Below, one piece after another: positions 26,259 through 35,320 of a stretch of DNA of 64,000 nt. The notes beneath the pieces are model-generated. The model saw only the letters and a list, made by a program, of their open reading frames with translations. It ran no database searches and had not been told where the DNA came from. The stretch lies in contig NZ_CP108067.1 of the NCBI RefSeq assembly GCF_036178145.1, positions 9,749,001 to 9,813,000 on the forward strand. The letters are read 5' to 3'. The stretch comes from Streptomyces sp. NBC_00273. GTDB taxonomy: Bacteria; Actinomycetota; Actinomycetes; Streptomycetales; Streptomycetaceae. The translations under genes and the position numbers were made by a program. Positions within the stretch are counted from its first letter, which is position 1; the number at the start of each line of letters is the position of its first letter.

Positions 26259-26648
26259 GTGTCGTCCCCGCAAGTGATCACCCCCGAGGAGATGCTCGCC
26301 GACGCGAAGAGGCAGCTGGGCTTCCCGCGTATCGTCGCGATCTGCGGCTCCACTCGCTTCATGGCCCAGATGGCCGAGGCCGATGTGCGGGAGACCAAGG
26401 CCGGGAGGATTGTCGTCAAGCCGGGTTGCGATCTGAAGTCGCCGCACGAGCTCTGGTCCGATCCTGTCGAGGCTGAGGCGCTGAAGGTTCGACTCGACGA
26501 ACTGCACCGGTCGAAGATCAGGCTCGCCGACGAGGTACTGGTGGTCGGCGACTACATCGGAGACAGCACCCGGGCCGAGATCGCCTACTCCCGGGCGCTG
26601 GGCCGACCCGTGCGATTCACGCACCCCGAAGTCGACCCCGACGCCTGA
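26259..26648 (+). CDS. Nucleoside 2-deoxyribosyltransferase-like protein
   Basis: A 129-residue protein from GTG 26259 with AGGAGG 5 bases upstream. The Rossmann-like start PRIVAICGSTRFMAQMAEAD and the later LHRSKIRLADEVLVVGDYIGDSTRAEIAYSRALGRPV match the nucleoside 2-deoxyribosyltransferase/DUF4406 fold, where the glutamate near the C-terminal helix is the usual nucleophile region (RAEIAYS). It could cleave or transfer N-glycosidic bonds of nucleotides. It is a plus-strand single gene between two minus-strand operons and appears complete. Confidence 0.75.
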   Translation: MSSPQVITPEEMLADAKRQLGFPRIVAICGSTRFMAQMAEADVRETKAGRIVVKPGCDLKSPHELWSDPVEAEALKVRLDELHRSKIRLADEVLVVGDYIGDSTRAEIAYSRALGRPVRFTHPEVDPDA

Positions 26649-26725
26649 GGGCTCGCCACCGCGTCCTCCGCGGGCACCCCGTTGGGATTGATCACCCAGT
26701 GGGTGGCGTGGTGGTGAAAGAGAGC

Positions 26726-27728
26726 TCATGCACCGGCGGAACGCGTCGCGGCCGTGATGGCGGCAGCGAGAGGCTGCCCGTGGTCCATCACGTAGAAGTG
26801 GTCGCCCTCGTACATTGCAAGTCCGCGGAAGCGCGTGGTGAACGCTTGCAAGGAGAGCAGGCGGTCCTCGCCGGTCAGCTTGTCGCGGCGGCCCCCGAAC
26901 ACCGAGAGTGGAATGGGCAGCGGCTGGGGGTCGTGGCGAGGCGCCCAGGTGTCCAGGAGTTTGAAGTCGCTGCGGAACACAGGGGCGAACGTGGGCCAGA
27001 CGGCGTCGTTGTCGAGGAGCTGCGGTGTGCTGCCGCCGACGTTCCGCAGCCACGCGCGCAGTTCGTCGTTGGACATCAGGTGAGGGCGGTCGTCGGTGCT
27101 GGCCTCGACTCGCGGGGCGCCGTAGGCGGACACCCCCAGCCAGGTGGGGAGCGGTTCCCCCCTCGTCGTGGAGCCGGCGGGTGAGCTGGTAGGCAATGAG
27201 GGCGCCCATGCTGTGGCCGAAGAGCGCGAAGGGCCGGTCGAGCAGGGGAGCGATGGCGTTGTGGACGTAGTCGACCAGCCGGTCGCAGGCGTCGATCAGC
27301 GGGTGTGCCTGCAGGTGGCCTCGGCCGGGGGCCTCTATGAGGCAGAGTTCCCAGTCCTGGGGGAAGTGTTCCGCCCAGCCCCGGTAGAGCAGATGTGAGC
27401 CGCCGGCGTGGTGGAACAGGAACAAGCGCGCTGCTGGGTCGCTCAGCGGCTTCGGGCGGATGACCGGGTCGGCCGGCGTTTCTCCGAGGCGCTTCGAGAT
27501 GATGAAGGCGTGCAGCTCGGCGAGGGTCCTGGCACCGCTGATGACCACGGTGTTCTCCGGGACGTTGAACGCGTTCTCCACGCGGGTGGAGATCTCGAGC
27601 ATCAGCAGCGAGTCGATCTCGAGTTCGTCGGCGAAGTGCGCCTGGTCGGTGACCTCCTCGGGTTCGATCTCCAGTGCTGCGGCTATCAGAGCGCGGAGCT
27701 CCTCAATGTTCACGGACGCAGTGGTCAT
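26726..27728 (-). CDS. Acyl carrier protein-thioesterase fusion, frameshifted
   Basis: ATG 27728 opens an ACP domain (NIEELRALIAAALEIEPEEV, FADELEIDSLLMLEISTRVE) whose serine in DSL is the phosphopantetheine site. After a linker comes a type II-like thioesterase: LFLFHHAGGSHLLYRGWAEH, GHSMGALIAYQLTRRL with nucleophile serine, and C-terminal GDHFYVMDHG with the catalytic histidine. The frame breaks at a GGGGGG run near 27165; removing one G joins both parts into about 333 residues. Downstream of two ketosynthase genes on the same strand, it would hold and release a short polyketide or fatty acyl chain. Confidence 0.82.
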
Positions 27729-27745
27729 TGGTGTTCCCCTGGCTC

Positions 27746-28744
27746 CTACGTGGATGGACGACAGGTCGGTGAAGGGGTCAGCAGCACAGCGGCTGCCGCG
27801 TCGTGGTGAGGGCCTCCAGCTGTGGCGAGCACGTTCCCGGTGGTGGAGTCGTCGCTCTCCAGATGGGCAGCCGCGGTAGCGCACTGCAGGACGCCCAGCG
27901 CTCCGGACAGCGAGCCCAGCTGGGCCTCCAGGTCGATCCGGTGAGTGGCTGCGAGCAGCTGGCACGCGGCGGCACCCGCCTCGTCGATGAGCCACAGTCC
28001 GACGGACTTCTCCTCCGTTGCACCGGCGGAGGTCAGCGCCGCGGCGAGGTCCCGGGCCCGTGCGTACCCGGCGATCGTGGCGCGCGGCCGCGCGCCACGG
28101 GAAGCGGCTACGTCCGCTGACTCGAGGACGATCGCGACCGCCGCGTCGGTGGACTGCTCGCCGAGTATCCTCGTCGCCACCTCGTTGGCCGGTTCGACTC
28201 CGACGACGACAGCTACTTCGGCGCGCCCGGCCACGATGAGGTTGCGGGCCCAGGCGAGGGCGTCCAGACCGCTGGTGGTGCCGTTGCAGACGGTGAGGTT
28301 GGGGCCGCGCAGCCCATAGCGGATGGCCACCCAGCCGGCGATGACGTTGCTTGAGGTCTGGGGCAGGCCCAAGGGGCTGAGGCCCCTGACGCCTTCCCGG
28401 GCGATGGTGTCGGTGGCTTCGCAGATGCTGTCCGCATTGCCGAGGTTGGTGCTGACCACGACGGCGGTCGCATTGGCCACGCCCGTGAGTGTGGCGTCGG
28501 CGTCGGTCAGACCCGCGTTGTGGAGGGCGAACTCGGCGGCTCGCAGGGCGAGCCGGGACGCGCGGTCCTTGTGGCGCAGCTCGCGTCCGCTGAGTCCGGT
28601 GGCCGGGTCGAAGCCGCCCTCGCCGGGCAGCGGTCCGAGGAGGTCGCCGTAGGTTGCGACACCGGGGAGCGCCAGCCCGATGCCCGTGACGACGACCTCC
28701 CGGGCGCTCGGGTTACTCATCCGTGCGGTGCTCGTCGTACTCAT
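27746..28744 (-). CDS. Ketosynthase-like protein lacking active-site cysteine
   Basis: A 332-residue thiolase-fold protein starting at ATG 28744. It begins EVVVTGIGLALPGVATYGDLL as KAS proteins do and contains RGPNLTVCNGTTSGLDALAWA, where KAS enzymes have TGC-TSG: the nucleophile position is threonine. Later KS histidine motifs are weak. This resembles chain-length-factor (KS-beta) partners rather than a catalytic KS, though it is shorter than typical (~400). It overlaps the truncated KS by 4 bases and precedes the ACP-thioesterase by 17 bases, forming a compact operon. Confidence 0.78.
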   Translation of the reverse strand: MSTTSTARMSNPSAREVVVTGIGLALPGVATYGDLLGPLPGEGGFDPATGLSGRELRHKDRASRLALRAAEFALHNAGLTDADATLTGVANATAVVVSTNLGNADSICEATDTIAREGVRGLSPLGLPQTSSNVIAGWVAIRYGLRGPNLTVCNGTTSGLDALAWARNLIVAGRAEVAVVVGVEPANEVATRILGEQSTDAAVAIVLESADVAASRGARPRATIAGYARARDLAAALTSAGATEEKSVGLWLIDEAGAAACQLLAATHRIDLEAQLGSLSGALGVLQCATAAAHLESDDSTTGNVLATAGGPHHDAAAAVLLTPSPTCRPST

Positions 28745-29277
28745 CGGGCTGCCTCCACGATCGCGACGGCGTTGATCCCTCCGAAGCCGAAGGCGTTGAC
28801 CTGAGCGATGGTCAGGTCGCCGGTTGCGGGGGAGGCCTGCACGAGGCGCAGTCCCGTGGCCTCGGGGATCGGGTCGGTGAGTCCCAGGACCGGGGGTACC
28901 GTCCCTTCCTTCATGGCGAGCACCGCCATCAGGAGGCTGAGGAGTCCCGAACCGCCCAGGGTGTGGCCGGTCATCGCCTTGATGGCGGTCATCCGCGGAC
29001 CGGTTCCGGCGCCCTGGAGGATACGGCTCAGGACGCTCGACTCCGTCGCGTCGTTGAGGGGGGTGCCACTGCCGTGCAGCATCACCAGGTCGATGTCTTC
29101 CGCTCCTACCCCGGCCCTGCGATAGGCGTCCTGGACCGCGCGGGTGATGCCGACGGGGTCGGGCGCGGTGGCGTGGTGGGCGTCGCAGGTCATGGACACA
29201 CCGCGCACCCGGGCGTGGACGAGCCCTCTCCCGGTGCCGGCGCGCTGGACGGCGACGGCTGCCGCGCTCTCACCCAT
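28741..29277 (-). pseudogene. Ketosynthase C-terminal half, 5' truncated
   Basis: The minus strand encodes the second half of a KAS enzyme: MGESAAAVAVQRAGTGRGL, the histidine motif LVMLHGSGTPLNDATES, the lysine/histidine motif IKAMTGHTLGGSGLLSLLMA and the ending NAFGFGGINAVAIVEAAR. The N-terminal half with the nucleophile cysteine is absent; sequence above 29277 is unrelated. If translated it would be about 178 residues and inactive. Its stop overlaps the next start, so it was the promoter-proximal KS-alpha of a type II set. Confidence 0.8.
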
Positions 29278-29764
29278 CCGGCGTTCCCGCGCGCGCGGCC
29301 GGCCACCACGAGCTCCCGAATCGCACCGTTGATATTCGTGATCGGTACACAGAGCCAACGCGACAGGGGCGGGGGTGTGCTCGACCTCTACGGGAGTCTC
29401 ACCCGAGACGACCGCCACGGGGCGTTCCTCGGAGAGCGGGACGGAATCTGGAAAGGGGCCCGCGCGGGTGTCCGAATGGGACACCCTGAGATGCCTGCTC
29501 CGCGCCGCACCTGAGAAGAACACCGCATGATCGGGGTCCCTGGAGCGCCTGTCCCGCACAGCCTCCCGGAATGGGTGCCCTTCTACCGCGTATCCTCAAC
29601 GTGACCGCAGCTGTCCAGACCGGCAGCGGCGATGCCGTCGCCGACCACATTCAAGCGGATCGGCGGAAGCAGGCACGGTTCTGCGGTGAATCCCCTCCCC
29701 CGGTGGAGTGAGACGCCCGATGGCAGCTCGATCGGTGCCCTGCTGAGCCGGTATCACCAGGTTC
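29278..29764. other. Junction region without recognised gene
   Basis: About 490 bases between the truncated ketosynthase and the HNH fragment. The minus frame continuing upstream from the ketosynthase (to 29559) lacks recognisable sequence. It probably contains one or more deletion junctions. Confidence 0.4.
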
Positions 29765-29950
29765 ATGATCACCAACTTCCGCTGGGGCCTCATGGCCGCC
29801 GCCCTCGCCTTCGCCGTCCTCTCACCCGCCTCCCCCGCCCAGGCCGACGAGGTCACCCTCGTGGACGGGATCACCACCCTGCCGGTCGCGGAGGAGATCC
29901 GCGACGGCTACAAGCGGGAGCTGTACCCGCACTGGAACGTAGAGCGGTGA
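29765..29950 (+). pseudogene. Secreted HNH endonuclease, N-terminal fragment
   Basis: ATG 29765 opens a signal peptide (FRWGLMAAALAFAVLSPASPAQA) followed by GITTLPVAEEIRDGYKRELYPHW, which matches the start of secreted DUF1524/HNH nucleases of Streptomyces (usual continuation W-D/N, then a cysteine and the catalytic core). A stop at 29950 comes before any HNH motif. The rest was lost where minus-strand sequence of the next locus begins. Confidence 0.6.
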
Positions 29951-30039
29951 CGCCGGAGCGCCGTACCGTGCGCAGGGGCCGGTCTGGCTGGGAGCCCAGG
30001 TGGCGACCTGCGGGCGGGGCTTGGTGGTGGTCTGCTCGC

Positions 30040-30291
30040 TCATGCTGCACCCTCCCGTTCTGCCGATACGGGGGTGTGGGTGGCACGCCGCAGCTCGACG
30101 CTGCCGGTCCGCCAGGCGGCGGGGGTCGCCCAGTGAGGGTGGGTGCACAGGGTTCCGGAGAGGGTGATCAGCCGGCGCCGCAGCACGGTCGTACCGGCCT
30201 CGGCGGGGGCCTGCGCGAGTTCGGCGTAGGTCTGCTGCCACGCCCGTTGGAGCGTGATCAGGTCCTCGGGGAACCGGAACGGTGGTCTCAC
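30040..30291 (-). CDS. Small hypothetical protein, 83 aa (Streptomyces-type)
   Basis: From GTG 30291, VRPPFRFPEDLITLQRAW opens an 83-residue basic helical protein (LRRRLITLSGTLCTHPHW). Similar short proteins beginning MRPPYRFP occur in Streptomyces near regulatory genes, from memory only. Its TGA overlaps an ATG at 30043 that starts a second ORF (MSEQTTTKPRPQVATW) with GGGAGG upstream; that ORF runs into the HNH fragment and looks truncated. Function unknown. Confidence 0.5.
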   Translation of the reverse strand: MRPPFRFPEDLITLQRAWQQTYAELAQAPAEAGTTVLRRRLITLSGTLCTHPHWATPAAWRTGSVELRRATHTPVSAEREGAA

Positions 30292-30385
30292 ACCACCAGT
30301 GAAACACGTGTTCGATTTTCTCGGCGAGTGCCCACACCCGTCATCAGCCCTGTTCCTGAGACTGAGCGGCCGAGTTGGCCCCTTA

Positions 30386-31295
30386 GGCGGTGTCTTCAAA
30401 GGGGTCTGAGCCAGAGGAACAGGGACGCGATGGTGACGGCTGCCTGGTAGGACTCGCGGGTTTTGTCATAGCGAGTGGCGATCGCGCGGTACTGCTTGAG
30501 GCGGTTGAAGCAGCGTTCGACGACGTTGCGTTTCTTGTAGAGCTGTTTGTCGAAGGCAGGTGGTCTGCCTCCGTCGCGGCCGCGGCGGGATCGGTTGGCC
30601 CGCTGGTCCCGGCGTTCGGGGATGGTGTGGCCGATCCCGCGTTTACGTAGGTAGGCGCGTATCTTGCGGGAGCTGTAGCCCTTGTCGCCCAGGACGTGGT
30701 CCGGGCGGGTTCGGGGTCGCCCGGGCCCGGCCCGGCGGACCTTGATGGTGTCCATGACCTCTTCGAAGCGGGTGCAGTCGGCGGCGTTGCCGCCGGTGAG
30801 GACGAAGCCGAGCGGCCGGCCGCGGCCGTCGCAGGCCAGGTGGATTTTCGTGGTCAGTCCGCCTCGGGATCGTCCGAGGGCGTGATCACATATTTCGTCC
30901 CCCTGCCCTGCCCCTTTTGCGGGCGCCCGCAGCATGCTGATGGGCCCGCGTGACCGTGGAGTCGACCGACACCAGCCAATCGATGTCACCGGTCGCGTCC
31001 TTCTCCGCCTGGACCGCGGCCAGCATCCGCGTGAACGTCCCGTCCAGCGCCCACCTGCGAAAACGGGTGTACAGAGTCCTCCAGGGCCCGTACCGTGCCG
31101 GCACATCACGCCACGCCGACCCCGTCCGCAGCTTCCACACGATCCCGTTCAGGACCCGCCGGTCGTCCAACCGCGGCCGCCCCGAGGACGACCGCGGCAA
31201 CAGCCCGGACAGCGCTTCCCACTCCACATCCGTCAGCTCATGACGACGCACCATGCCGACATGATCCCCCATCAGAACCATTTGAAGACACGGCC
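30386..31295 (-). mobile_element. IS5-family element (IS427-like), 910 bp
   Basis: Termini GGCGGTGTCTTCAAAGGGGT (left) and, reverse-complemented on the right, GGCCGTGTCTTCAAATGGTT form imperfect inverted repeats, bounded by TA on each side. It contains one transposase in two frames on the minus strand. An 11-bp direct repeat GAGTTGGCCCC is present in both flanks. Confidence 0.85.
30396..31254 (-). CDS. IS5-type transposase, split at AAAAGGGG
   Basis: The first frame starts at ATG 31254 (VRRHELTDVEWEALSGLL) and carries LNGIVWKLRTGSAWRDVPARYG and the first catalytic aspartate in VSVDSTVTRAHQH. At the run AAAAGGGG near 30915 the second frame takes over with ALGRSRGGLTTKIHLACDGRG, VLGDKGYSS (second aspartate) and NVVERCFNRLKQYRAIATRYDK (catalytic glutamate). 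Frames are related by a one-base shift; ribosomal slippage is common in this IS group, but a simple insertion cannot be excluded. Combined size of about 286 residues is normal. Confidence 0.85.
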
Positions 31296-31400
31296 TAGTG
31301 CTTGAGTTGGCCCCGCTGAGCGTTGTTGTTGGCACGCAGGGTAGCGGTTGGCGCGCTGACCTGCTGTCCAGCTGGCCAGTGCACCCGCTGACGTAGCACG

Positions 31401-31448
31401 CCCCCGGATCCGGTAGCTTGAACGCGTTCAAGTCGTCGGGTCCGGGGG
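31401..31448 (+). promoter_or_regulatory. 48-bp palindromic operator-like site
   Basis: Outer arms CCCCCGGA/TCCGGGGG enclose a perfect 16-bp palindrome CTTGAACGCGTTCAAG at 31417-31432; overall 20 of 24 pairs match. It ends 6 bases before the membrane-protein ATG at 31455. TTGAAC...GTTCAA sites are typical of TetR/MarR-type dimers. It probably overlaps the promoter or start of transcription. Confidence 0.65.
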
Positions 31449-31454
31449 TTGGTC

Positions 31455-31847
31455 ATGCAGGCCGCTGCACGAGCGAGTATTCATCCATGGCAGTTCGGCC
31501 TCGTGCTGTGCGCCGTGATCACCCCCCTACCGGTGCTGATCGTGTGGTTCGCGGATTCCGGCATCACGGCGCTCGCTTTCGCGACCGCCGCGGTGGTCTC
31601 CGTGCCGTTGTTCCTGTACGCCCGGCCGTCCGGCTTCGTCTACGTCGCGGGCACCATCGCGGCGCTGCTGGTGCTGTGGTCGTTCATCGGCGCCATGGCC
31701 GGGATGTTCCTGTTCTTCCCCTCGGCGCTGCAGCTCCTGCTGGCCACCGGGGCGGACCCGCGCGAACGCCCGACCGCCGCCAAGGTGATGGCCGGCGCCG
31801 GACTCCTGCTGTCGGCGGCGGTCGTGGTGCAGTCGTTGAGGCGCTGA
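31455..31847 (+). CDS. Four-helix membrane protein, unknown
   Basis: A 130-residue protein with about four transmembrane segments: residues 14-35 (FGLVLCAVITPLPVLIVWF), 38-58, 63-90 (VAGTIAALLVLWSFIGAMAGMFLFF) and 108-126. No conserved charged residues within helices suggest catalysis. Family not recognised; small Streptomyces integral membrane proteins like this are often under TetR control. The palindrome immediately upstream suggests tight repression by a dimeric regulator that is not encoded next to it. TTG 31449 is an alternative start. Confidence 0.7.
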   Translation: MQAAARASIHPWQFGLVLCAVITPLPVLIVWFADSGITALAFATAAVVSVPLFLYARPSGFVYVAGTIAALLVLWSFIGAMAGMFLFFPSALQLLLATGADPRERPTAAKVMAGAGLLLSAAVVVQSLRR

Positions 31848-31909
31848 GCGCTCCCAGGGGGTGTCCGGCTAGCGGGTGCGCGGCTGGTTGAAGCGGAGCC
31901 GCGGGGTGG

Positions 31910-32224
31910 GTGGAGTCCCGTCGCGGCTGGATGCTTATCGACTTCCCGGTCGACGGCGGACTCTCCTTCCTCTCGGCCGTAGCAAATGCCGGACCGCGGG
32001 ATGCCTTCTACGTGCGGATGACGCACTGGGCCGCCCCCGACGCGATCAAGCCGATGGATGCGGCAATGTTTCAGGGTGACCAGCCGTCGGACTTCGCCCT
32101 GCGCCCCCTGCAGGTCAGCTTCCCTGCCTACGATCTGCCGGAACTGACCTGGCGCCTCCGCGAACACATCGCAGGCCGTACGGTGCCGCCTGCCCCCGCT
32201 GACTGGAGCACGGTGGGTCGCTAG
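31910..32224 (+). CDS. Hypothetical protein, 104 aa, possibly 5' truncated
   Basis: A plus-strand frame with protein-like composition (WMLIDFPVDGGLSFLSAVAN; MTHWAAPDAIKPMDAAMFQG; LQVSFPAYDLPELTWRLREH). GTG 31910 has GGGTGG upstream. The sequence begins abruptly, so it could be the C-terminal part of a longer protein cut at about 31900. Family unknown; two small ORFs nearby give no context. Confidence 0.45.
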   Translation: MESRRGWMLIDFPVDGGLSFLSAVANAGPRDAFYVRMTHWAAPDAIKPMDAAMFQGDQPSDFALRPLQVSFPAYDLPELTWRLREHIAGRTVPPAPADWSTVGR

Positions 32225-32288
32225 CTTCCGACCGGATCGCTCTGGATGCGGGCTCCAGCTGAACGCTCTGATTGGCCAGACGGGCCAA

Positions 32289-33170
32289 GAGGTCCTAACA
32301 GAAGTTGTTGATCATGTGACTTTCGGTTCGGGTGGTCGTTGGTCTGGTCGGGAAACGCCAGTCACGGCCGTGGATCGTGTCGGATGAATTGTGGTCGCTC
32401 GTCGAGCCGTTGCTTCCGGATCCGGCGCCGAAGCGGGTGGAGGGCCGTCCGCGGGTGCCGGACCGGCAGGCACTCTGCGGGATCCTGTTCGTGCTGCATA
32501 CCGGGATCCAGTGGGAGTACCTGCCGCAGTAGCTGGGGTTCGGTTCCGGGATGACCTGCTGGCGGCGTCTGGCCGCGTGGAACGAGGCAGGTGTGTGGGA
32601 CCAACTGCACCTGGTGCTGTTGAAGAAGCTGCGGGTCGCAAGGAAGCTGGACTGGTCGCGGGCGGTGATCGACTCCTCCCATGTCAGGGCCGCTCGGCGG
32701 GGCCCAAAAGCGGTCCCAGCCCGGTCGACCGCGCTCGGCCGGGTAGCAAGCACCACCTGATCGTTGACGGGCAGGGCATCCCGCTGGCTGTCTCGCTGAC
32801 GGGCGGGAACCGCAACGACGTCACTCAGCTGATGCCGCTGCTGAACAAGATCCCGTCGGTCGCCGGCCTCGTCGGCCGGCCTCGCAGACGCCCGGACAGT
32901 GTTCTGGCCGACCGTGGCTACGACCACGACAAGTACCGCCGCCTGGTCTGGGCGCTCGGCGTCAAACCCGTGATCGCCCGCCGCGGAGTCCCACACGGCT
33001 CCGGCCTCGGCGTCTACCGGTGGGTCGTGGAACGGACCATCGCCTGGCTTCACGGCTTCCGCCGGCTACGGATCCGATGGGAACGACGCGACGACATCCA
33101 CGAGGCCTTCCTCGGCCTCGCCACCTGCCTCATCACCCACCGCCACGTCCAACGCCTTTGTTAGGACCTC
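32289..33170 (+). mobile_element. IS5-family element B, copy 1 (882 bp)
   Basis: Inverted ends GAGGTCCTAACA/TGTTAGGACCTC are flanked by a 3-bp duplication CAA. It is nearly identical to 40570-41454 (885 bp, TAA duplication) in opposite orientation. This copy has an in-frame TAG and a 3-bp deletion in the transposase start. Confidence 0.9.
32332..33164 (+). pseudogene. IS5-type transposase B, copy 1, nonsense mutation
   Basis: Frame one begins at GTG 32332 with VSDELWSLVEPLLPDPAPKR and stops at TAG 32530 where copy 2 has GAG (EYLPQ-E-LGFGSG). Beyond it the frame is intact to 32759, including DSSHVRAARRG. The second frame, in -1, carries HHLIVDGQGIPLAVSLTGGN, VLADRGYDHDKYRR and VVERTIAWLHGFRRLRIRWE. 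The frame switch coincides with C-CCA-AAA, a classic -1 slippery heptamer. The nonsense codon makes this copy non-autonomous, though copy 2 could mobilise it. Confidence 0.88.
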
Positions 33171-33319
33171 CAAGTCGTGAGTTCTGACCGCTGTTCCGTG
33201 ATGCCTACGTCATCCGCGGGATGGTGCCAGCCGCCGGGCGTTGCCAGCTCCCGCTGTTCCGCGGTGTCAGAGCGTGTTGAGATGCTGGCGTCACCGAGTC
33301 CGGATGGTGGGAGTAGTGC

Positions 33320-33730
33320 ATGGGAACGTGGGGGACCGGTCCGTTCGACAGCGATATGGCCGCAGATTTCGTCGACGGGCTTGCGGGGATGTCGACTGAG
33401 CAGGTCATCGAGGCGATGACGAGGACCGTCCAGAGGGTGGTGGCCTCCGGCTCGCGCGTGGACGGCGGCGATGGGGCCGAAGCCATTGCCGCTGCTGCCC
33501 TCGTTGCGTGCCAGATTCCGGGCAGCCAGGTAGTGATCGATCCTGATGACGGTCCTGCTGAGCCGTTGCCCGTCTTGCCGATCTCGCTCCGGCCTGAGGC
33601 CGGAAGGGCACTTCGTCGTGTTCTGGAGGACGGCTCAGAGATGGCCGAGGGCTGGGTCGATGGCACTGATGCGGAGGAGTGGCGAGCGATGGTCCAGACG
33701 ATCACTCGCGCACTGGACGTAGCCCCCTGA
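33320..33730 (+). CDS. DUF4259 domain protein
   Basis: A 136-residue acidic protein from ATG 33320 with GGGAG 8 bases upstream. It begins MGTWGTGPFDSDMAADFVDGL, the hallmark of DUF4259, and continues with alternating helices (VIEAMTRTVQRVV, AEAIAAAALVACQI, EEWRAMVQTITRAL). Proteins of this family are small, cytoplasmic and often scattered near polymorphic-toxin or immunity loci in Streptomyces; biochemical function is not known. It lies alone between two IS elements. The sequence seems complete. Confidence 0.85.
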   Translation: MGTWGTGPFDSDMAADFVDGLAGMSTEQVIEAMTRTVQRVVASGSRVDGGDGAEAIAAAALVACQIPGSQVVIDPDDGPAEPLPVLPISLRPEAGRALRRVLEDGSEMAEGWVDGTDAEEWRAMVQTITRALDVAP

Positions 33731-33787
33731 CGACCGGCGCTCGAAGGGCTGAACTGCAGGATCGTTCCTCCAGGGGATGACGTCGTC

Positions 33788-34865
33788 ATGGAGACGGAAT
33801 CACTTCGAGACGTCCTTTTCCCAGGTCTGAACGTCGTAGTGCGCCAGGTCACGATCGTGGGTGACAGCCTGATGGTCGACGCGGCATGCTGCGGACCGCC
33901 AGGGCCATGTCCCCTGTGTCAACATCCCGCGGCACGCGTTCACAGCCGCTACTGGCGTCACATTGCCGGGCTGCCCGCCAGCGGCCGCCAGATGATCGTC
34001 CGCCTCCGCGTGCGTCGGTTCTTCTGTGACCAAAGCCGGTGCCGGCGCCGGACATACGTGGAACAGGTGGCCGGCCTGACCGAGCCGAGACGGCGTACTT
34101 CGACGGCGGCCCGGTCGGCGATGAGATCGGTCGCTGTGGAGTTCGGTGGCTGCCCTGGCCAACGTTTGTGCGAGAAGCTACGGATCCACGGCCGACGGAC
34201 AGCGCTCTTGGGGCAATTGACCGCTCGGCCCGTGCCGACCCGCGCCCCGCGGATACTTGGAATCGACGAGTTCGCGTTCCGCAAAGGCCGGACCTACGGA
34301 ACCGTCCTCGTCGACGTCGAGTCCTCCAGGCCGGTGGATGTGCTGCCGGACCGAGAGACCAGCACGGTCGCCACATGGCTCCAGGAGCACCCCGGCGCCG
34401 AGATCATCTGCCGGGACCGCCTGATGGCATTCACCAAGGCCATCAGACAGGCCGCCCCCGACACGCTGGAGGTGGCAGATCGCTGGCACCTCCTCCAGAA
34501 CCTCTCCACGGCGGTGGAGAAGACCTGCCGCCGACGTTGCCCAGCTCGACGCCGTTCGGAGTGCCTGCCCCGAGATCGCCCAGGCCTGCGACCTCGCGCG
34601 GGAGTTCACCGACATGCTCCGCCAACGCCGCGGCCACCTGCTGCGGGACTGGATTCAGAAGGCCGAGCTGGGCGGCCCGGACGCCATCGGCATCTTCGCC
34701 GACTCCACCCGCCAATACCTGCACGCCTTTACCGCCGGCCTCACCCTGCCCTACAGCTCCGGCATCGTCGAAGGCCACGTCAACAGGATCAAGACGATCA
34801 AGCGGCAGATGTACGGCAGAGCATCATTCGCCCTACTCAGAGCCCGCATCCTCCTGCAGGCGTAG
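33788..34865 (+). pseudogene. ISL3-family transposase with internal deletion
   Basis: ATG 33788 opens an ISL3 transposase: zinc-finger region GPCPLCQHPAARVHSRYWR, helix-turn-helix RLCEKLRIHGRRTALLGQL, then catalytic ILGIDEFAFRKGRTYGTVLVD and EIICRDRLMAFTKAIRQ-APDTLEVADRWHLLQNL. Near 34525 the frame breaks and jumps to AQLDAVRSACPEIAQACDL in a second frame, ending GIVEGHVNRIKTIKRQMYGR (catalytic glutamate) with a stop at 34865. Roughly 100-150 codons between the two parts are missing compared with full-length ISL3 proteins (~500 aa). Inactive. Confidence 0.88.
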
Positions 34866-35254
34866 CCATCACGGAGGAACGGTCAGAACCGGACAGTTGG
34901 CCACTGAGCGTTGCAGTTGACGGAGCTGCGCAACGCTGGCCAAGCCGGAGGCTCGACGGGTAACGCCCGAATCCGGGATATGGAGGTGCTGGCTCCTGGC
35001 CTGGTTCAGGGGCATTTCAAAGTCCCGGTGATCGCGTGAGTCCGCAGGTCGCGGCGGCGCGAGGAGTGCGGGCCGGGCCGTCACGAACGCATCAAAGCTC
35101 CGGTTGAACGGGGTGGCCTTCCCATCTGGACGAGGCGTTCCTCGTCCAGATCGTGCAGCGCTGCCCTGACTGATCTCACGCCTCCTAGGCGCCCGGGCCG
35201 GGCCGCAGGTCTTCCCCGAAACGTGATCCCCGCCACATCCGCCCGCGCGACAAA
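34866..35254. other. Intergenic with a perfect hairpin
   Basis: No gene recognised between the ISL3 remnant and the tetR operator. It contains the probable right end of the ISL3 element (sequence CAGTTGGCCACTGAGCGTTG resembles 31305-31330) and a hairpin at 35125-35150. Confidence 0.4.
35125..35150. terminator. Perfect 11-bp stem hairpin
   Basis: TCTGGACGAGG and CCTCGTCCAGA pair exactly around a CGTT loop. No U-tract follows. It may terminate transcription out of the ISL3 remnant before the tetR operon. Confidence 0.5.
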
Positions 35255-35304
35255 CGGAACAGCGGTTCTGTATGTTGAGAGCTAACAAGCAGAACAGAGA
35301 TTCT
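35255..35304 (+). promoter_or_regulatory. Two palindromic sites upstream of tetR
   Basis: GGAACAGCGGTTC at 35256-35268 and AGAACAGAGATTCT at 35291-35304 share a GAACAG half-site and are imperfect palindromes 35 bases apart, just ahead of the tetR gene. They fit an autoregulatory TetR operator pair. Confidence 0.55.
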
Positions 35305-35320
35305 TTTTGTAGGAGGTGCG

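Noticed and set aside
25764..27995. A minus-strand open frame of 743 codons
   Set aside because: Only short parts read as protein (ACP and start of the thioesterase); the rest is arginine/proline-rich shadow across the frameshift and intergenic DNA. It was replaced by the ACP-thioesterase and small ORF calls.
28741..28744. The KS halves as one split ketosynthase
   Set aside because: The 332-aa protein has its own complete N-terminal KS fold and the upstream fragment is a C-terminal KS half in the reverse order, so they are two different KS genes, not one broken gene.
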